From Burkholderiaceae bacterium (GTDB lineage: Bacteria; Pseudomonadota; Gammaproteobacteria; Burkholderiales; Burkholderiaceae_F): a stretch of 64,000 nt of DNA. The notes below the pieces were generated by a model. That model had not been told where the DNA came from, ran no database searches, and worked only from the letters and a program-made list of their open reading frames with translations. Positions 54,968 through 63,748 of this stretch are shown piece by piece. The DNA lies in the NCBI GenBank assembly GCA_019236735.1, contig JAFAIM010000011.1:18580-82579 (forward strand), written 5' to 3'. A program made the position numbers and the translations under genes. Each line of letters starts with the position of its first letter. Position 1 is the stretch's first letter.

Positions 54968-55249
54968 TCAGTGCAATGCAAGCTCCTCGCGCAGGTCCCA
55001 GGACGAAGCGAAAAGCGAATCCTCGTTCCCACTGGCATCGTCCGACAACGCCAGCAGTGTGGAGTAGGTGCTCCGATCCTCGCTGTCGAATGCGAGCGAT
55101 GCCGAGGCACCGCCTCCAAGCGGATGCGGTTGCGGACCCAGTGCAATGGCGGTGCCCAGGCCGGCATACAGGTAATGGTCGCCAAACGATTGCAAGCAAA
55201 CCGGGGCACTGTATTTGCGCCGCGGCCTAATGTAAACCGCGTGTATCAA
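54968..55249 (-). CDS. hypothetical protein, low support
   Basis: A 93-residue frame with a TTG start, no ribosome site and no recognisable family. Parts (AGLGTAIALGPQPHPLGGG, SLAFDSEDRSTYSTLLALSDD) read like a real soluble protein or the tail of a decayed gene, more so than the plus-strand frame. It is convergent with the MFS gene. It may be a pseudogene fragment. Confidence 0.28.
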   Translation of the reverse strand: MIHAVYIRPRRKYSAPVCLQSFGDHYLYAGLGTAIALGPQPHPLGGGASASLAFDSEDRSTYSTLLALSDDASGNEDSLFASSWDLREELALH

Positions 55250-55274
55250 CGCTTGAATGACCGAAACGCTGGAA

Positions 55275-55294
55275 GTCCCGAAAGGTTTCGGGAC
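55275..55294. other. 20-bp palindrome
   Basis: GTCCCGAAAGGTTTCGGGAC reads as a hairpin with a 9-bp stem and a 2-base loop. It lies in the non-coding stretch between the low-support frame at 54968-55249 and the small lipoprotein gene. No T-run follows. It could be a repeat element, an operator or a weak terminator. Confidence 0.45.
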
Positions 55295-55399
55295 GTCGTT
55301 ACGATGGAAGCGCTGCGCGGGAATCGCTCTCGGCCCAAGCCGGTTAGGCCGGTTGAGTCTTCCCGACCGTCTCGGTGGGCGAGCAGTAAGCGACGGCGC

Positions 55400-55663
55400 T
55401 TAGTGGCTCTTTCCCGCCGTCGCGTTCGGCGCCCCTGGGCCTCTGAGAAGCTCGGACTCCTCCCACGAGTCCGTCATTGTTTGACTCGACTGGCCGCGGC
55501 TGCACAGCGCCTTTCGCGGAATATGAGAACCCGTAACTTCCGCCATGCAGGGCACCAACCCGTTATCGGCTTGGGGCTGCGCTTGTGGATTGGCCTGAGG
55601 GTGCGGCGTACTACAGGCGGCAGCCAACACAACGACGCCGCAAATCGACAGGACTTTCCGCAT
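55400..55663 (-). CDS. small lipoprotein of unknown function
   Basis: An 87-residue product with a lipoprotein signal peptide (MRKVLSICGVVVLAAACSTP, acylated Cys in LAAAC) and a short mature part with the motif VTGSHIPRKALC. I recall small proteins with a TGS(H/R)IPR motif in xanthomonads and Burkholderiales, function unknown. The ATG at 55663 follows GGGGAGG by about 6 bases and fits better than the two GTGs upstream. Confidence 0.75.
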   Translation of the reverse strand: MRKVLSICGVVVLAAACSTPHPQANPQAQPQADNGLVPCMAEVTGSHIPRKALCSRGQSSQTMTDSWEESELLRGPGAPNATAGKSH

Positions 55664-55731
55664 CACCACCTCCCCGAGAATAGTGGTGACATGTTAACTG
55701 CGCCGCTGGTCGCGGGCAATGCCTGGGAGTC

Positions 55732-56100
55732 CTACTTCGGACCGTTCTCGTGCGGAGCGAACCCATGACTCAGCACCCCAAAGTCGATCTCGGGCAGCCA
55801 GTCGCGTATCGACTCTCGATGCTCGATATTCGGTCCGCCAATTCGTCGTCCTGTGCGCAGGTTTTCCATACGAAGCCGGACGCCTAGCTCCACGAGGTAA
55901 TCGGCATAGTGCAGGTTCGTCGAATTGGACGCCAAGCAGACTGCCGAGCGGTACGGTAAGAATTTGAGCTCCTCGATCGACAACTCGCTTGTCGATCCCC
56001 GACTCTTCGTCCATGCCGCGTTCCATGGCCTCAACGTCTTGCGCGACCCTTTCTGCATCCTCAACTGCACCTACCTTGACAACTTCGAGTGTTGCGACAT
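55732..56100 (-). pseudogene. possible decayed gene with a frameshift
   Basis: Two overlapping minus-strand frames each read like protein for part of their length. One has EDAERVAQDVEAMERGMDEE (upstream), the other LHYADYLVELGVRLRMENL and RDWLPEIDFGVLSH (downstream). A switch between them near 55976-55998, where a GATCGACAA/TTGTCGATC hairpin lies, would give one continuous product. No family was recognised. The stretch is less GC-rich than its surroundings. It could also be chance. Confidence 0.3.
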
Positions 56101-56104
56101 TCGT

Positions 56105-56467
56105 TTACGCTTTCCGCACCAGTAGACCACGTTGTTGATGGGACCGTGACCGCGAGTGACGGACTAGCGCGGGCCGGCTAGACCGATCCGGTAGGAAAAT
56201 CCCAGGTAATGAGTTCCGCCAAATCCCCGAGCACGTATCACCTGTGAGGTCATAGCCGCCCCTCGCCGGCTGCTCGGTCCAGTACACGTTGGTCGCGTCG
56301 AGTGCCGTGCCAACGGTCGAACGCGTATCGACGTTGGCCGCGCTTGTGGACCATAGCGAGCAGGTATCGGTTGAATCCCACGTTGAGCGAACGTGCTTTC
56401 GTTTGCGCGCTTGGTTGACTGCACCCCGCGCTGATGTATCGATTGAACGTTTACTGCGTTCGTGCAT
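56105..56467 (-). pseudogene. possible remnant of a propeller-type repeat protein
   Basis: The minus-strand frame includes GTALDATNVYWTEQPARGGYD, like the DATNVYWT repeat of some secreted bacterial propeller proteins. Only one such repeat is visible, with poor sequence around it and no good start. It looks like a fragment. The rest of 56160-56600 holds nothing I can support. Confidence 0.25.
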
Positions 56468-56619
56468 CGTCTGAATGCATTCGTTGAGTGCGGTCGTTCG
56501 CCCGCGTAGGGTGTCAAGCTACGGGAGTGTCGCACACCCCCGTGAACGCCTCGCGCAACGATGCGAGACAATCTCATGCAACTCGTGTCGGCGCCGTTCT
56601 CAACCATGGGAGACCGACG

Positions 56620-57579
56620 ATGCAGCTACGCAAGCACGCCCTGCTGTTGAATTCTGGTCTGTTGTTGAATTGTGCCGCATTCGTTATGGGGTTCGTGCAT
56701 GTCCTGCCGGTGCACGCCACCGGCGTCAAGGCCGACGAGAACACCGTGTATCGACCGACCGGCAAGGGTTGGGGCGAGATCGACCCGACGCCAGGTGCGG
56801 CCGAGCGAGCACAGGGTCTTCGGCCTGGCGGCGGCACCGGCATCTATTATCACGGCGGGCCCTTGCTGAACAGGTCGACCGGCGCCAACGTGTACACGAT
56901 CTGGTACGGCGACTGGAGCGGCAACACCGCCACCTCGATCCTGCCGAACCTGCTGTCCCACATCGGAGGCTCGCCCTACTTCAACATCAACACGACTTAC
57001 TACGACGGGTCGGCGCTCCACGTCACTAACGTCGTGAACTCGCTCGGGTCGACCAACGACGCCTATTCGCAGGGCTCGGTGCTGTCCGACAATGGGGTGG
57101 AGGCGGTGGTGTCGCAGGCGATCTCGAGCGGCGCGTTGCCGACAGACAGCAACGGCGTCTACTTCGTGCTGACGTCGGCCGATGTGGTCGAATCGTCCGG
57201 CTTCTGCACGCAGTACTGCGGCTGGCATACCAGCGCGGCGATCGCGGGGGCGGATATCAAATTCGCGTTCGTCGGCAACCCGGACCAGTGTCCGGCCGCC
57301 TGCGAGGCGCAAAGCACGAGCCCCAACAATAACGCGGGCGCCGACGGGATGGCCAGTGTGATCGCACATGAGCTCGAGGAAGCGGTGACCGATCCAGACC
57401 TGAACGCGTGGTACGACAACCAGGGCTACGAGAATGCCGACAAGTGCGCGTGGACGTTCGGGTCGACGTCGACCGCATCGAACGGATCGCAGTACAACAT
57501 GACGCTCGGCGCAAACCAGTACTTGATCCAGCAGAACTGGGTCAACGCCGGTTCAGGGGGCTGTGCACTGTCGTTCTGA
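56620..57579 (+). CDS. secreted exordium/Phi-1-like protein
   Basis: A 319-residue exported protein with a signal peptide (about 1-34, ending PVHATG) and a mature part resembling the plant EXORDIUM/phosphate-induced protein 1 family. Key features are VYTIWYGDWSG near residue 90 and IAHELEEAVTDPDLNAWYD at about 248-266, where the HEL-E motif resembles a metal site, plus several Cys residues. Bacterial members are known but poorly studied; protease activity is unproven. The ATG at 56620 has GGGAG about 8 bases upstream. The next gene starts 2 bases after its stop. Confidence 0.82.
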   Translation: MQLRKHALLLNSGLLLNCAAFVMGFVHVLPVHATGVKADENTVYRPTGKGWGEIDPTPGAAERAQGLRPGGGTGIYYHGGPLLNRSTGANVYTIWYGDWSGNTATSILPNLLSHIGGSPYFNINTTYYDGSALHVTNVVNSLGSTNDAYSQGSVLSDNGVEAVVSQAISSGALPTDSNGVYFVLTSADVVESSGFCTQYCGWHTSAAIAGADIKFAFVGNPDQCPAACEAQSTSPNNNAGADGMASVIAHELEEAVTDPDLNAWYDNQGYENADKCAWTFGSTSTASNGSQYNMTLGANQYLIQQNWVNAGSGGCALSF

Positions 57580-57581
57580 CC

Positions 57582-58139
57582 ATGCCTGCTGGCCCGGCCC
57601 GCCGCGGATATCGGGCGCTGGTTTCCGCGGCGCTGAAATCTGCCTGGTGTGTCGCCATGCTATCCGGTGTACCACGGCCGGCGGTCGCGCAATCCGACGC
57701 CGGCCCGGCGCGCGCACCCACCGTCACGCGGCTAGTCATCGCGTTCGGCGACCTGGAGAGCCGCCTTGACGGCGCGCTGCGCGCGCACGATGCTGGGGCC
57801 CTCGATCGCCTGCTAGCAGCCAATTTCGAGCTGCGCAACGCGGCGCGGCCGGGGGCGCCGGTTCCACGCGCCGAATTCATCGAACAGATGCAAACGCGGG
57901 CTAATTCGGTCGCCCGGATCGAACAGATGGCCGTGCATGATCTGGGCGAAACGGCGCTCGTCAGTTTCGCGATGCGCTACGGCGCGGGGGCGCCTGCCCT
58001 GTTCGTGGTCGACGTGTGGGGAAGGAGCGACAGCGACTGGCGGCTGCGCGTGCGCTATGCCGGCCCTGGCGGAGCCCAGGCGGCGCAGCTCGACCTGCCG
58101 GTGCCCGACGCCGGCGGCACCCTGCCCAAGAAATACTGA
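57582..58139 (+). CDS. exported NTF2-like (DUF4440-type) protein
   Basis: A 185-residue product with a possible N-terminal signal (ALVSAALKSAWCVAMLSG, cleavage near AVAQS) followed by an NTF2-like domain: DLESRLDGALRAHDAGALDRLLAANFELR is the usual first helix pair (quoted here by its ends), and PRAEFIEQMQ and LVSFAMRYG follow. Domains of this type bind or convert small molecules, but this one has no clear catalytic residues. Start ATG at 57582, two bases after the exordium-like gene, so they form an operon. Confidence 0.75.
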   Translation: MPAGPARRGYRALVSAALKSAWCVAMLSGVPRPAVAQSDAGPARAPTVTRLVIAFGDLESRLDGALRAHDAGALDRLLAANFELRNAARPGAPVPRAEFIEQMQTRANSVARIEQMAVHDLGETALVSFAMRYGAGAPALFVVDVWGRSDSDWRLRVRYAGPGGAQAAQLDLPVPDAGGTLPKKY

Positions 58140-58179
58140 GCAGGAGCGCGCAGGTATAGGTTAAATCCCAGGTAGCGTC

Positions 58180-58203
58180 GGCCTCTTGTGTCTACAAGAG
58201 GCC
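58180..58203. terminator. hairpin after the exordium-like operon
   Basis: A perfect 10-bp inverted repeat (GGCCTCTTGT, loop GTCT, ACAAGAGGCC) about 40 bases downstream of the last stop codon. No T-run follows, so termination strength is uncertain. Confidence 0.5.
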
Positions 58204-58326
58204 AGCTTCGCGCCATCCAGAGGCAATCTGCCGCTTCAGTTCTTAGCCGACCCTGCGTCAGGTGACCGATCGCTTCGTGTGCACGCGGGGAGCGTGGAGT
58301 GCGCCGATAATCCGTTCGAGGCAAAA

Positions 58327-58375
58327 GTGTTACCTATGCCCTCGGAATAAATCGTCACCTATCCGCTCAGAACGG
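58327..58375. mobile_element. possible end of an IS21/IS481-like element
   Basis: Two similar direct repeats (GTTACCTATGCCCTCGGAA and GTCACCTATCCGCTCAGAA) lie next to tRNA-Ser(CGA). From memory they resemble the repeated ends of IS21- or IS481-type elements with GTTACCTAT cores. No transposase gene remains, so this would be a scar. I could not compare it with a database. Confidence 0.35.
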
Positions 58376-58388
58376 ACCCGGTGAAGGG

Positions 58389-58479
<91 letters not shown>

Positions 58480-58510
58480 GCGATGGGGCGCGGAGTGTAA
58501 CAAACCGCCA

Positions 58511-60259
58511 TCAGCGGTTCAGAGCGTAGCGTTCTGGAGGGTTGGCGTTCGTTGGATTCGTCCTCGGAGCAAGCGACACTTGTACCGCCTGCGCGACAGC
58601 GCCGGCGACGTCGTCCTGCACCGTGAGCGAGTCGTCGAGCGCGCGGTCGTAGCTACCGGACCAGACGACGAAGCCTCCATCGGCCTGCACCAGTCGGGCG
58701 TTGATCCGCACTCGCCCTCCGGCATGCTGCACGCTGCCCTCCAATACATGGGTGGCACTCAGCGCTCGCCCGATCTCGGCGGTGGACGATTGACCGGTTT
58801 GCAGGTGCGACGAAGACGTGCTCGCAGCCACGTGCAGCTGCGGCACCTTTGACAGCAGGTCCCGGATCGTCTCGGCGACTCCCGCTGCGATGTACCCCTT
58901 GTCGCCGTTCTCGCTCATGTCGGCGAACGGCAGAACGACGATCGACTGTGCGCTGCTGCTTGCGCTCGCCGCGCGTATTGCGGGTACCTGCGGCACTCCT
59001 GCCCAGGCGAACGTGAACGCCACCGTTGCCAAAGCCGCTGCGATCGCCCCAGCACCCATTGCATGCCGCAGAACAAAGCGACCAGCGCGGTGGATTGCGC
59101 GCTCCTTTCGCGCCTGCACCGATTCACCCACCAGGTAGCGCGAAAGATCGTCTGCCAATTCCGCCACCGAGCGATAGCGATGCCGCGCTTGCCGCGACAG
59201 CGCCTTGAGCACGATCGCGTCCAGGTCCCCGCACAATTGGTGCACCAGGCGGCGCAGCGAGGTTGCGCGCGCCCACTCGGCGTCGGGGCTGACCTGGGCG
59301 CTGGGGCTTGCGACCCGGATCGTGTCGATCTGCTGCTCGATTTGCGTAATGGATGCCGAGTGCGGGAACCGGTACGGCCGGCAACCGGTCAGCAGCTCGT
59401 ACAGAACGATTCCGAGCGAGTAGATGTCGCTCGTCGGTTCGGCGCAGTCGCCGCGTAACAGCTCCGGGCTGGCGTAGTCGAGCGTCAGCGCACGGCCGTA
59501 TGTCCGGGTCAGATCGGTGGTTCGCCCCTTCGGCCCGCCCAGGAGGCTGGCAACCCCGAAATCCAGCAACCGCACTTGGCCTTGCTGCGTCACCAGGATG
59601 TTCGATGGCTTCAGGTCCCGATGGACGACGTGGCGCGCGTGGGCGTACTGGACCGCGTCGAGCACCTGCAGGAAGAGCTTGATCCGCTCCCGCAGTTTCA
59701 GCCGGCGATTGTCACACCACTCGATCAAGGCTTCGCCCGATACGTACTCCATCGCCAAGTACGGCAGGCCTTCCGCGGTCAGTCCGGCGTCGTACATGCG
59801 TGCGATATTGATGTGTTCCAGGCCCGCTAGGATGTCACGTTCCTGACCGAAGCGGTCCACCAGGTCCGGCCGCCGCGCGGTGCGCAGCGGAACTTTCACC
59901 GCAACCTGGCGCGTGAAAGCGCCGTCGGCGCGCCGCGCCAGCCACACCTCGGCCATTCCTCCGGCACCGAGCGGCTCTACCAGCTCGTACGGGCCGATGC
60001 GCTCACCGGGTTTCAACGATGCGGGCACCGCCTGCGTCTCGCCCGCTGCTCGGCGCAGCCGCGGCAGCGTGTCCACTTTGATCGACGCGCGGTCGCTGCC
60101 CGTGCTGGGAAACAGCGACTGGCGTAGCGCCGGCACCAGCTCGGCGTGCTTTGCGCCGATGCGCTCGAGCCAGCCTCGCCTTTGAGGCACATCCATCGGC
60201 AGCGCCTCGTCCAGCAGCTCGCTCATGCGCGCCATCTCGACGGCTGACAGCGGCATCAT
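58511..60259 (-). CDS. membrane Ser/Thr protein kinase with a TolB-like C-terminal domain
   Basis: A 582-residue eukaryote-type kinase. The kinase domain (about 90-390) has Lys122 in QVAVKV, HRDLKPSN with catalytic Asp215, and DFG at 233-235. A membrane helix follows at about 410-430. The periplasmic part (about 440-570) has SIVVLPFADMSENGDKGYIA and HVLEGSVQHAGGRVRINARLV, a TolB-N-like domain common at the ends of adenylate cyclases. All catalytic motifs look intact. The ATG at 60259 has GGGAG about 7 bases upstream. Beside it lie a small membrane protein, a Crp/Fnr gene and an adenylate cyclase. Confidence 0.93.
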   Translation of the reverse strand: MMPLSAVEMARMSELLDEALPMDVPQRRGWLERIGAKHAELVPALRQSLFPSTGSDRASIKVDTLPRLRRAAGETQAVPASLKPGERIGPYELVEPLGAGGMAEVWLARRADGAFTRQVAVKVPLRTARRPDLVDRFGQERDILAGLEHINIARMYDAGLTAEGLPYLAMEYVSGEALIEWCDNRRLKLRERIKLFLQVLDAVQYAHARHVVHRDLKPSNILVTQQGQVRLLDFGVASLLGGPKGRTTDLTRTYGRALTLDYASPELLRGDCAEPTSDIYSLGIVLYELLTGCRPYRFPHSASITQIEQQIDTIRVASPSAQVSPDAEWARATSLRRLVHQLCGDLDAIVLKALSRQARHRYRSVAELADDLSRYLVGESVQARKERAIHRAGRFVLRHAMGAGAIAAALATVAFTFAWAGVPQVPAIRAASASSSAQSIVVLPFADMSENGDKGYIAAGVAETIRDLLSKVPQLHVAASTSSSHLQTGQSSTAEIGRALSATHVLEGSVQHAGGRVRINARLVQADGGFVVWSGSYDRALDDSLTVQDDVAGAVAQAVQVSLAPRTNPTNANPPERYALNR

Positions 60260-60285
60260 TGCTCCCGCCTTTGTGCGGCGAACCG

Positions 60286-60519
60286 TTAACCGCCGAGCTC
60301 GGCGCTCGGAACGCGAAGGCGCGCCTCAGGCTGGTGGCGGTAGGCTTCCGCCAGCGCGCGCCTTTCCTGCGCCTGCGCGATTTCGGTCATCTGGCGGTTG
60401 GATTCGAAGTAGCGCGCGCCAGCGATGACCGTCGGCAGCGCCAAAGCGATCGCGAACAGCCAGTCGTCTCTGCATCCAGGTCTTTGGAAGTTCATTTTGG
60501 GGCCTCGCTTGTTTGGCAT
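60286..60519 (-). CDS. small single-pass membrane protein
   Basis: A 77-residue frame with one hydrophobic segment (LFAIALALPTVIAGARYF, about 20-38), a basic N-terminus and a charged helical C-terminus (MTEIAQAQERRALAEAYRHQ). It ends 27 bases upstream of the kinase gene on the same strand, so it may be co-expressed. The ATG at 60519 is possible, and an in-frame ATG eight codons on gives a shorter form. No family was recognised. It may be real but has no supporting homology here. Confidence 0.5.
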   Translation of the reverse strand: MPNKRGPKMNFQRPGCRDDWLFAIALALPTVIAGARYFESNRQMTEIAQAQERRALAEAYRHQPEARLRVPSAELGG

Positions 60520-60681
60520 TGCGCGTCCACAGTACTAAGGAGCGCCCGCGAACTCTGTGAACTAGTTCACTTGGCGGCGTCCCGTGCACGCGACGGGTAT
60601 CCGGTGGATAATTCGCAGTCAGGAGAGCCAGGCGCCGCAAGAGCGCCCGCCCGTGCGGAACCTGTCCGCTCGATGCGTCCC

Positions 60682-60741
60682 ATGCGAAGCGAATGGACCC
60701 CCGTGCGTCAGCGCGAATCGTTCGGGTCTTTTAAGGGCTAA
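60682..60741 (+). CDS. possible leader peptide (MRSEWTPVRQRESFGSFKG)
   Basis: A 19-codon frame (22 if the ATG at 60673 is used) ending 3 bases before the Crp/Fnr GTG at 60745. Its second half, RQRESFGSF, lies in the 35-bp repeat at 60698-60732 that also precedes dctM, where it reads in the same frame from an ATG at 1519. No ribosome site is clear. It may be an upstream regulatory peptide, or the similarity may reflect the DNA repeat itself. Confidence 0.35.
   Translation: MRSEWTPVRQRESFGSFKG
60698..60732 (+). repeat. 35-bp leader repeat upstream of the Crp/Fnr gene
   Basis: Matches the minus-strand copy at 1481-1515 at 34 of 35 positions. It ends in TTTT, and the AAGGG just beyond it acts as the ribosome-binding site of the Crp/Fnr gene. 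The two copies precede genes with no obvious common function. Confidence 0.7.
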
Positions 60742-60744
60742 CCA

Positions 60745-61404
60745 GTGAGCGAGCTGATGATCGACGCTCTGGCGGGCGTCTCCCTTTTTGCCGGCCTGAA
60801 GCGCGCCGAGCTCGCGCCGCTCGCTGCTGCGACCGTCCCGCGCGGCCACCCTGCCCACGCGATCATCGTGCGCGAGGGGGACCGCGCAGAATCCCTTCAG
60901 ATCGTGCTTTCGGGCCAGATCAAGGTGTTCGTCTCGGGTGATGACGGCAGAGAGGTCGTTCTCACCACGATGGGGCCGGGCAGCTACTTCGGAGAGATGA
61001 TGCTGGACGACGAGCTACGGTCCGCCTCGATCATGACTCTTGAACCGTGCCGGGTTGCGGTCGTGTCGCGCGACGTATTCCGCGACTTCCTGGCGCACCA
61101 CCCGGACGCCTCGCTGGCGCTGATCCGCAACCTGATCGGCCGGATTCGGGCCATGAACGAGCGGTTTCGCGACCTTGCGTTGCTCGATGCCTATGGCCGC
61201 GTGAGCAAACTGTTGCAGTCGGTTGCGCGCGACGCCGGTGGTTACCGGGTCGTCGATGGTCTAACCCAGCAGGACATCGGCGACCGGGTTGGAGCATCGC
61301 GTGAGATGATCAACCGCGTGATCAAGGAGCTCGAAGCCGACGGCCATATCCGCCGCGAAGGCCGCCGCATTGTGATTCTTCGCGCGCCTCCGCCCGGGCG
61401 CTAG
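60745..61404 (+). CDS. Crp/Fnr-family transcription regulator
   Basis: A 219-residue regulator with a cyclic-nucleotide-binding jelly roll (about 15-130; GSYFGEMMLDDELRSASIMT) and a C-terminal helix-turn-helix (LTQQDIGDRVGASREMINRV). The E-RSAS phosphate-binding pattern of true cAMP receptors is partly matched by LDDELRSASI. No Fnr-type N-terminal cysteine cluster is seen. Start GTG at 60745 with AAGGG upstream. It is 30 bases upstream of a CHASE2-adenylate cyclase gene, so cAMP may be its ligand. Confidence 0.93.
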   Translation: MSELMIDALAGVSLFAGLKRAELAPLAAATVPRGHPAHAIIVREGDRAESLQIVLSGQIKVFVSGDDGREVVLTTMGPGSYFGEMMLDDELRSASIMTLEPCRVAVVSRDVFRDFLAHHPDASLALIRNLIGRIRAMNERFRDLALLDAYGRVSKLLQSVARDAGGYRVVDGLTQQDIGDRVGASREMINRVIKELEADGHIRREGRRIVILRAPPPGR

Positions 61405-61434
61405 CCGGGTTCGCCTTCCCTTAGAGCCCTGCCG

Positions 61435-63699
61435 ATGCGGCGCCCTTTGGAGGGACTCGTTTGGGGCCTCGCGATCGGCCTGGCGGGGGTCCTGGCGACC
61501 TGGCTGCCGGGCATCGCCGAGCTGCAGCAGGATGCCGAGTTGCGCTGGCTGTTTCGTCTGCGCGGTCCGCTTCCGCCGCCGCCCGAGGTGGTCATCGTCG
61601 CGATCGACGAGCAGACCGCGCGTAGTCTTGGAGTTCCCAGCAGACCCGCCCAGTGGCCGCGTAACCTGCACGCGCGCCTGATCGATCGCCTCGCACACGG
61701 CGGCGCGCGCGTGATCTGCTTCGATCTGACCTTCGATACCCCGAGCTCGGCTGCGGAAAACGACACCGAGCTTGCCGGCGCGATCCGCCGCGCCGGCAAC
61801 GTCGTGCTGACCGATTTTTTGAGAAGCGACTCGGCCGAGCCGGCCACGAAGGCAGCCCGGACAAGCGACGACATCCGGATCGAGAGAGTCGATCCTCCGA
61901 TACCGATTTTCGTGCAGGCAGCGCTGGCGCACGCACCTTTTCCGCTGCCCAGGCAGGCGAGAGTCGACGCGTACTGGACTTTCAAGACGGGCGCTGGAGA
62001 TCGGCCGACGCTGCCCGTAGTCGCGTTCCAGATCTACGCCTTCGAAGCGTACAAGCCCTTCGTGCAGATGCTCGGCCTCGCCTCCCCCGGCACCGAACTA
62101 CCGACTCCTGCGACAGCGTCCGACCTGTTCTCGGCGCACGGCGCCGCAGACGAGAACAACGCTTTGCGCAGCGTGTTCCTGAGCGACCCGGCCGTCGGCA
62201 GAAGGATGGCAAAACAACTTGCCGCAGCCGCCGAGGACGAACAGTCTCCTTCAACGAAACGCTTGATCGGCTCGCTGCTGAGTCTGTACCGCGGCGGTGA
62301 AACTGCATATCTGAACTTTCGCGGGCCGGCCCGGACGATCGCCACTGTGCCGTACGAGGACGTCTTGCGCGTGTCCGACGTCGAGTTCAAGCAGCGTTTC
62401 CCGTTCGATGGCAAGGCGGTGTTCGTCGGCTTCTCGGCCTCGTCGCAGCCGGGGCAGGATCGGATCCGCGACGATTACGAGACGGTCTTCTCGGACGCCA
62501 GCGGCTTGAATCTCAGCGGAGTCGAGATCGCGGCGACCGCGTTTGCCGATCTGCTGAACGACCGCGCGGTGCACCCGGTTCCGCCGCCTTGGCGCTTCGC
62601 AATCCTGCTTCTGTGGGGTGCGGCGCTGAGCACCGGCTGCCGCCTGCTTCGCCCGGCTGCCGCGGGAGCGCTGGTCATCGTGCTGGCGCCTACCTACCTC
62701 GCGCTCGCCGTGCACGAATTCGCCCACGCCGCCCTGTGGCTGCCGCTGGCCGTACCGCTGGGTTTTCAGGCTCCCCTCGCTCTGTTCCGCGGGGTTCTGC
62801 TGAACTATCGAGACGCCAGGAGGGAGCGCAAGCGAATCCGCGAAGCAGTCAGCCAGTACCTTCCCGTGCACGTCGTCGACAAACTGGTCGAACAGATCAA
62901 TCCGATCACTTCGGCGGACCGCCTCGTGCATGGCGCGTGCCTGGCCACCGATGTTGAGAGGTACACAGCGCTGGCCGAAAAGATGGATCCAGCCGACCTG
63001 ACCCGGCTGATGAACCGGTATTACGCGGAACTGTTCGGTCCGGTCGAGCGCCTCGGCGGTTTCGTCAGCAACCTGGCGGGCGACGCGATGCTTGCGATCT
63101 GGGTCGCTTCCGCTTCCGGCGCCGCCGCGGGCCGACAGGCATGCCTTGCGGCAGTGGACATCGGCGAGGCGCTGGAGCGCTTCAACCTCGCCGCCACCGA
63201 CAGGCCCGCACTGCACACGCGACTGGGCCTGCATTCGGGGCCGATGGTGCTGGGAAGCATCGGCGCCGCCGGCCACTACCAGTACGAGGCGATGGGCGAC
63301 ATGGTGAACACGGCGACCCGCATCCAGGGGCTCGGCAAACACGTCGGCGCGCGCATCCTCGCCTCCGAATCGACCGCAGCTGCACTGGAGGGCATCCTGA
63401 CGCGACCGCTCGGCAGCTTTCTTCTCGCCGGAAAGTCCACTGCGGTGCCGATCGTCGAACTGCTCGGCCGCGCACAGGACGTGACGGTGCTGATGGCGCC
63501 GCTATGCCGCAGCTTCGAGGAGGCGCTCGATGACTATCGCTCGCGCCGCTGGCGCGAGGCGGCGGACCGCTTCGCCGAGATCCTGCGGCTGTTTCCGCAG
63601 GATGGTCCATCACGCTTCTACTTGCAGCGATGCGAAGGCTATCTGCTGGGATCAGCAGTCGAGCCCTGGTTTCCGATCGTTCGCGTGGACCAGAAGTGA
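61435..63699 (+). CDS. CHASE2-domain class III adenylate/guanylate cyclase
   Basis: A 754-residue membrane enzyme: an N-terminal helix, an extracytoplasmic CHASE2 domain (about 40-390; VVIVAIDEQTARSLGV, ARVICFDLTFDTPSS), two or three membrane helices (about 395-460) and a cytosolic class III cyclase domain (about 490-690). Metal-site Asp residues are in CLATDVERYTALAE and NLAGDAMLAIW, and the transition-state region is GDMVNTATRIQGLG. The residue set fits adenylate more than guanylate cyclase, but this is inference. Its C-terminus holds a TPR-like stretch. It follows the Crp/Fnr gene by 30 bases. Confidence 0.93.
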   Translation: MRRPLEGLVWGLAIGLAGVLATWLPGIAELQQDAELRWLFRLRGPLPPPPEVVIVAIDEQTARSLGVPSRPAQWPRNLHARLIDRLAHGGARVICFDLTFDTPSSAAENDTELAGAIRRAGNVVLTDFLRSDSAEPATKAARTSDDIRIERVDPPIPIFVQAALAHAPFPLPRQARVDAYWTFKTGAGDRPTLPVVAFQIYAFEAYKPFVQMLGLASPGTELPTPATASDLFSAHGAADENNALRSVFLSDPAVGRRMAKQLAAAAEDEQSPSTKRLIGSLLSLYRGGETAYLNFRGPARTIATVPYEDVLRVSDVEFKQRFPFDGKAVFVGFSASSQPGQDRIRDDYETVFSDASGLNLSGVEIAATAFADLLNDRAVHPVPPPWRFAILLLWGAALSTGCRLLRPAAAGALVIVLAPTYLALAVHEFAHAALWLPLAVPLGFQAPLALFRGVLLNYRDARRERKRIREAVSQYLPVHVVDKLVEQINPITSADRLVHGACLATDVERYTALAEKMDPADLTRLMNRYYAELFGPVERLGGFVSNLAGDAMLAIWVASASGAAAGRQACLAAVDIGEALERFNLAATDRPALHTRLGLHSGPMVLGSIGAAGHYQYEAMGDMVNTATRIQGLGKHVGARILASESTAAALEGILTRPLGSFLLAGKSTAVPIVELLGRAQDVTVLMAPLCRSFEEALDDYRSRRWREAADRFAEILRLFPQDGPSRFYLQRCEGYLLGSAVEPWFPIVRVDQK

Positions 63700-63748
63700 G
63701 GCGACGGAGGTTCCGCCATCACTGAGAGGACGTCTTGACCGCAGTCTT

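Noticed and set aside
58055..58324. Minus-strand 89-codon frame between the NTF2-like gene and the tRNA
   Set aside because: Overlaps the NTF2-like coding region and contains the hairpin; no start site or homology visible.
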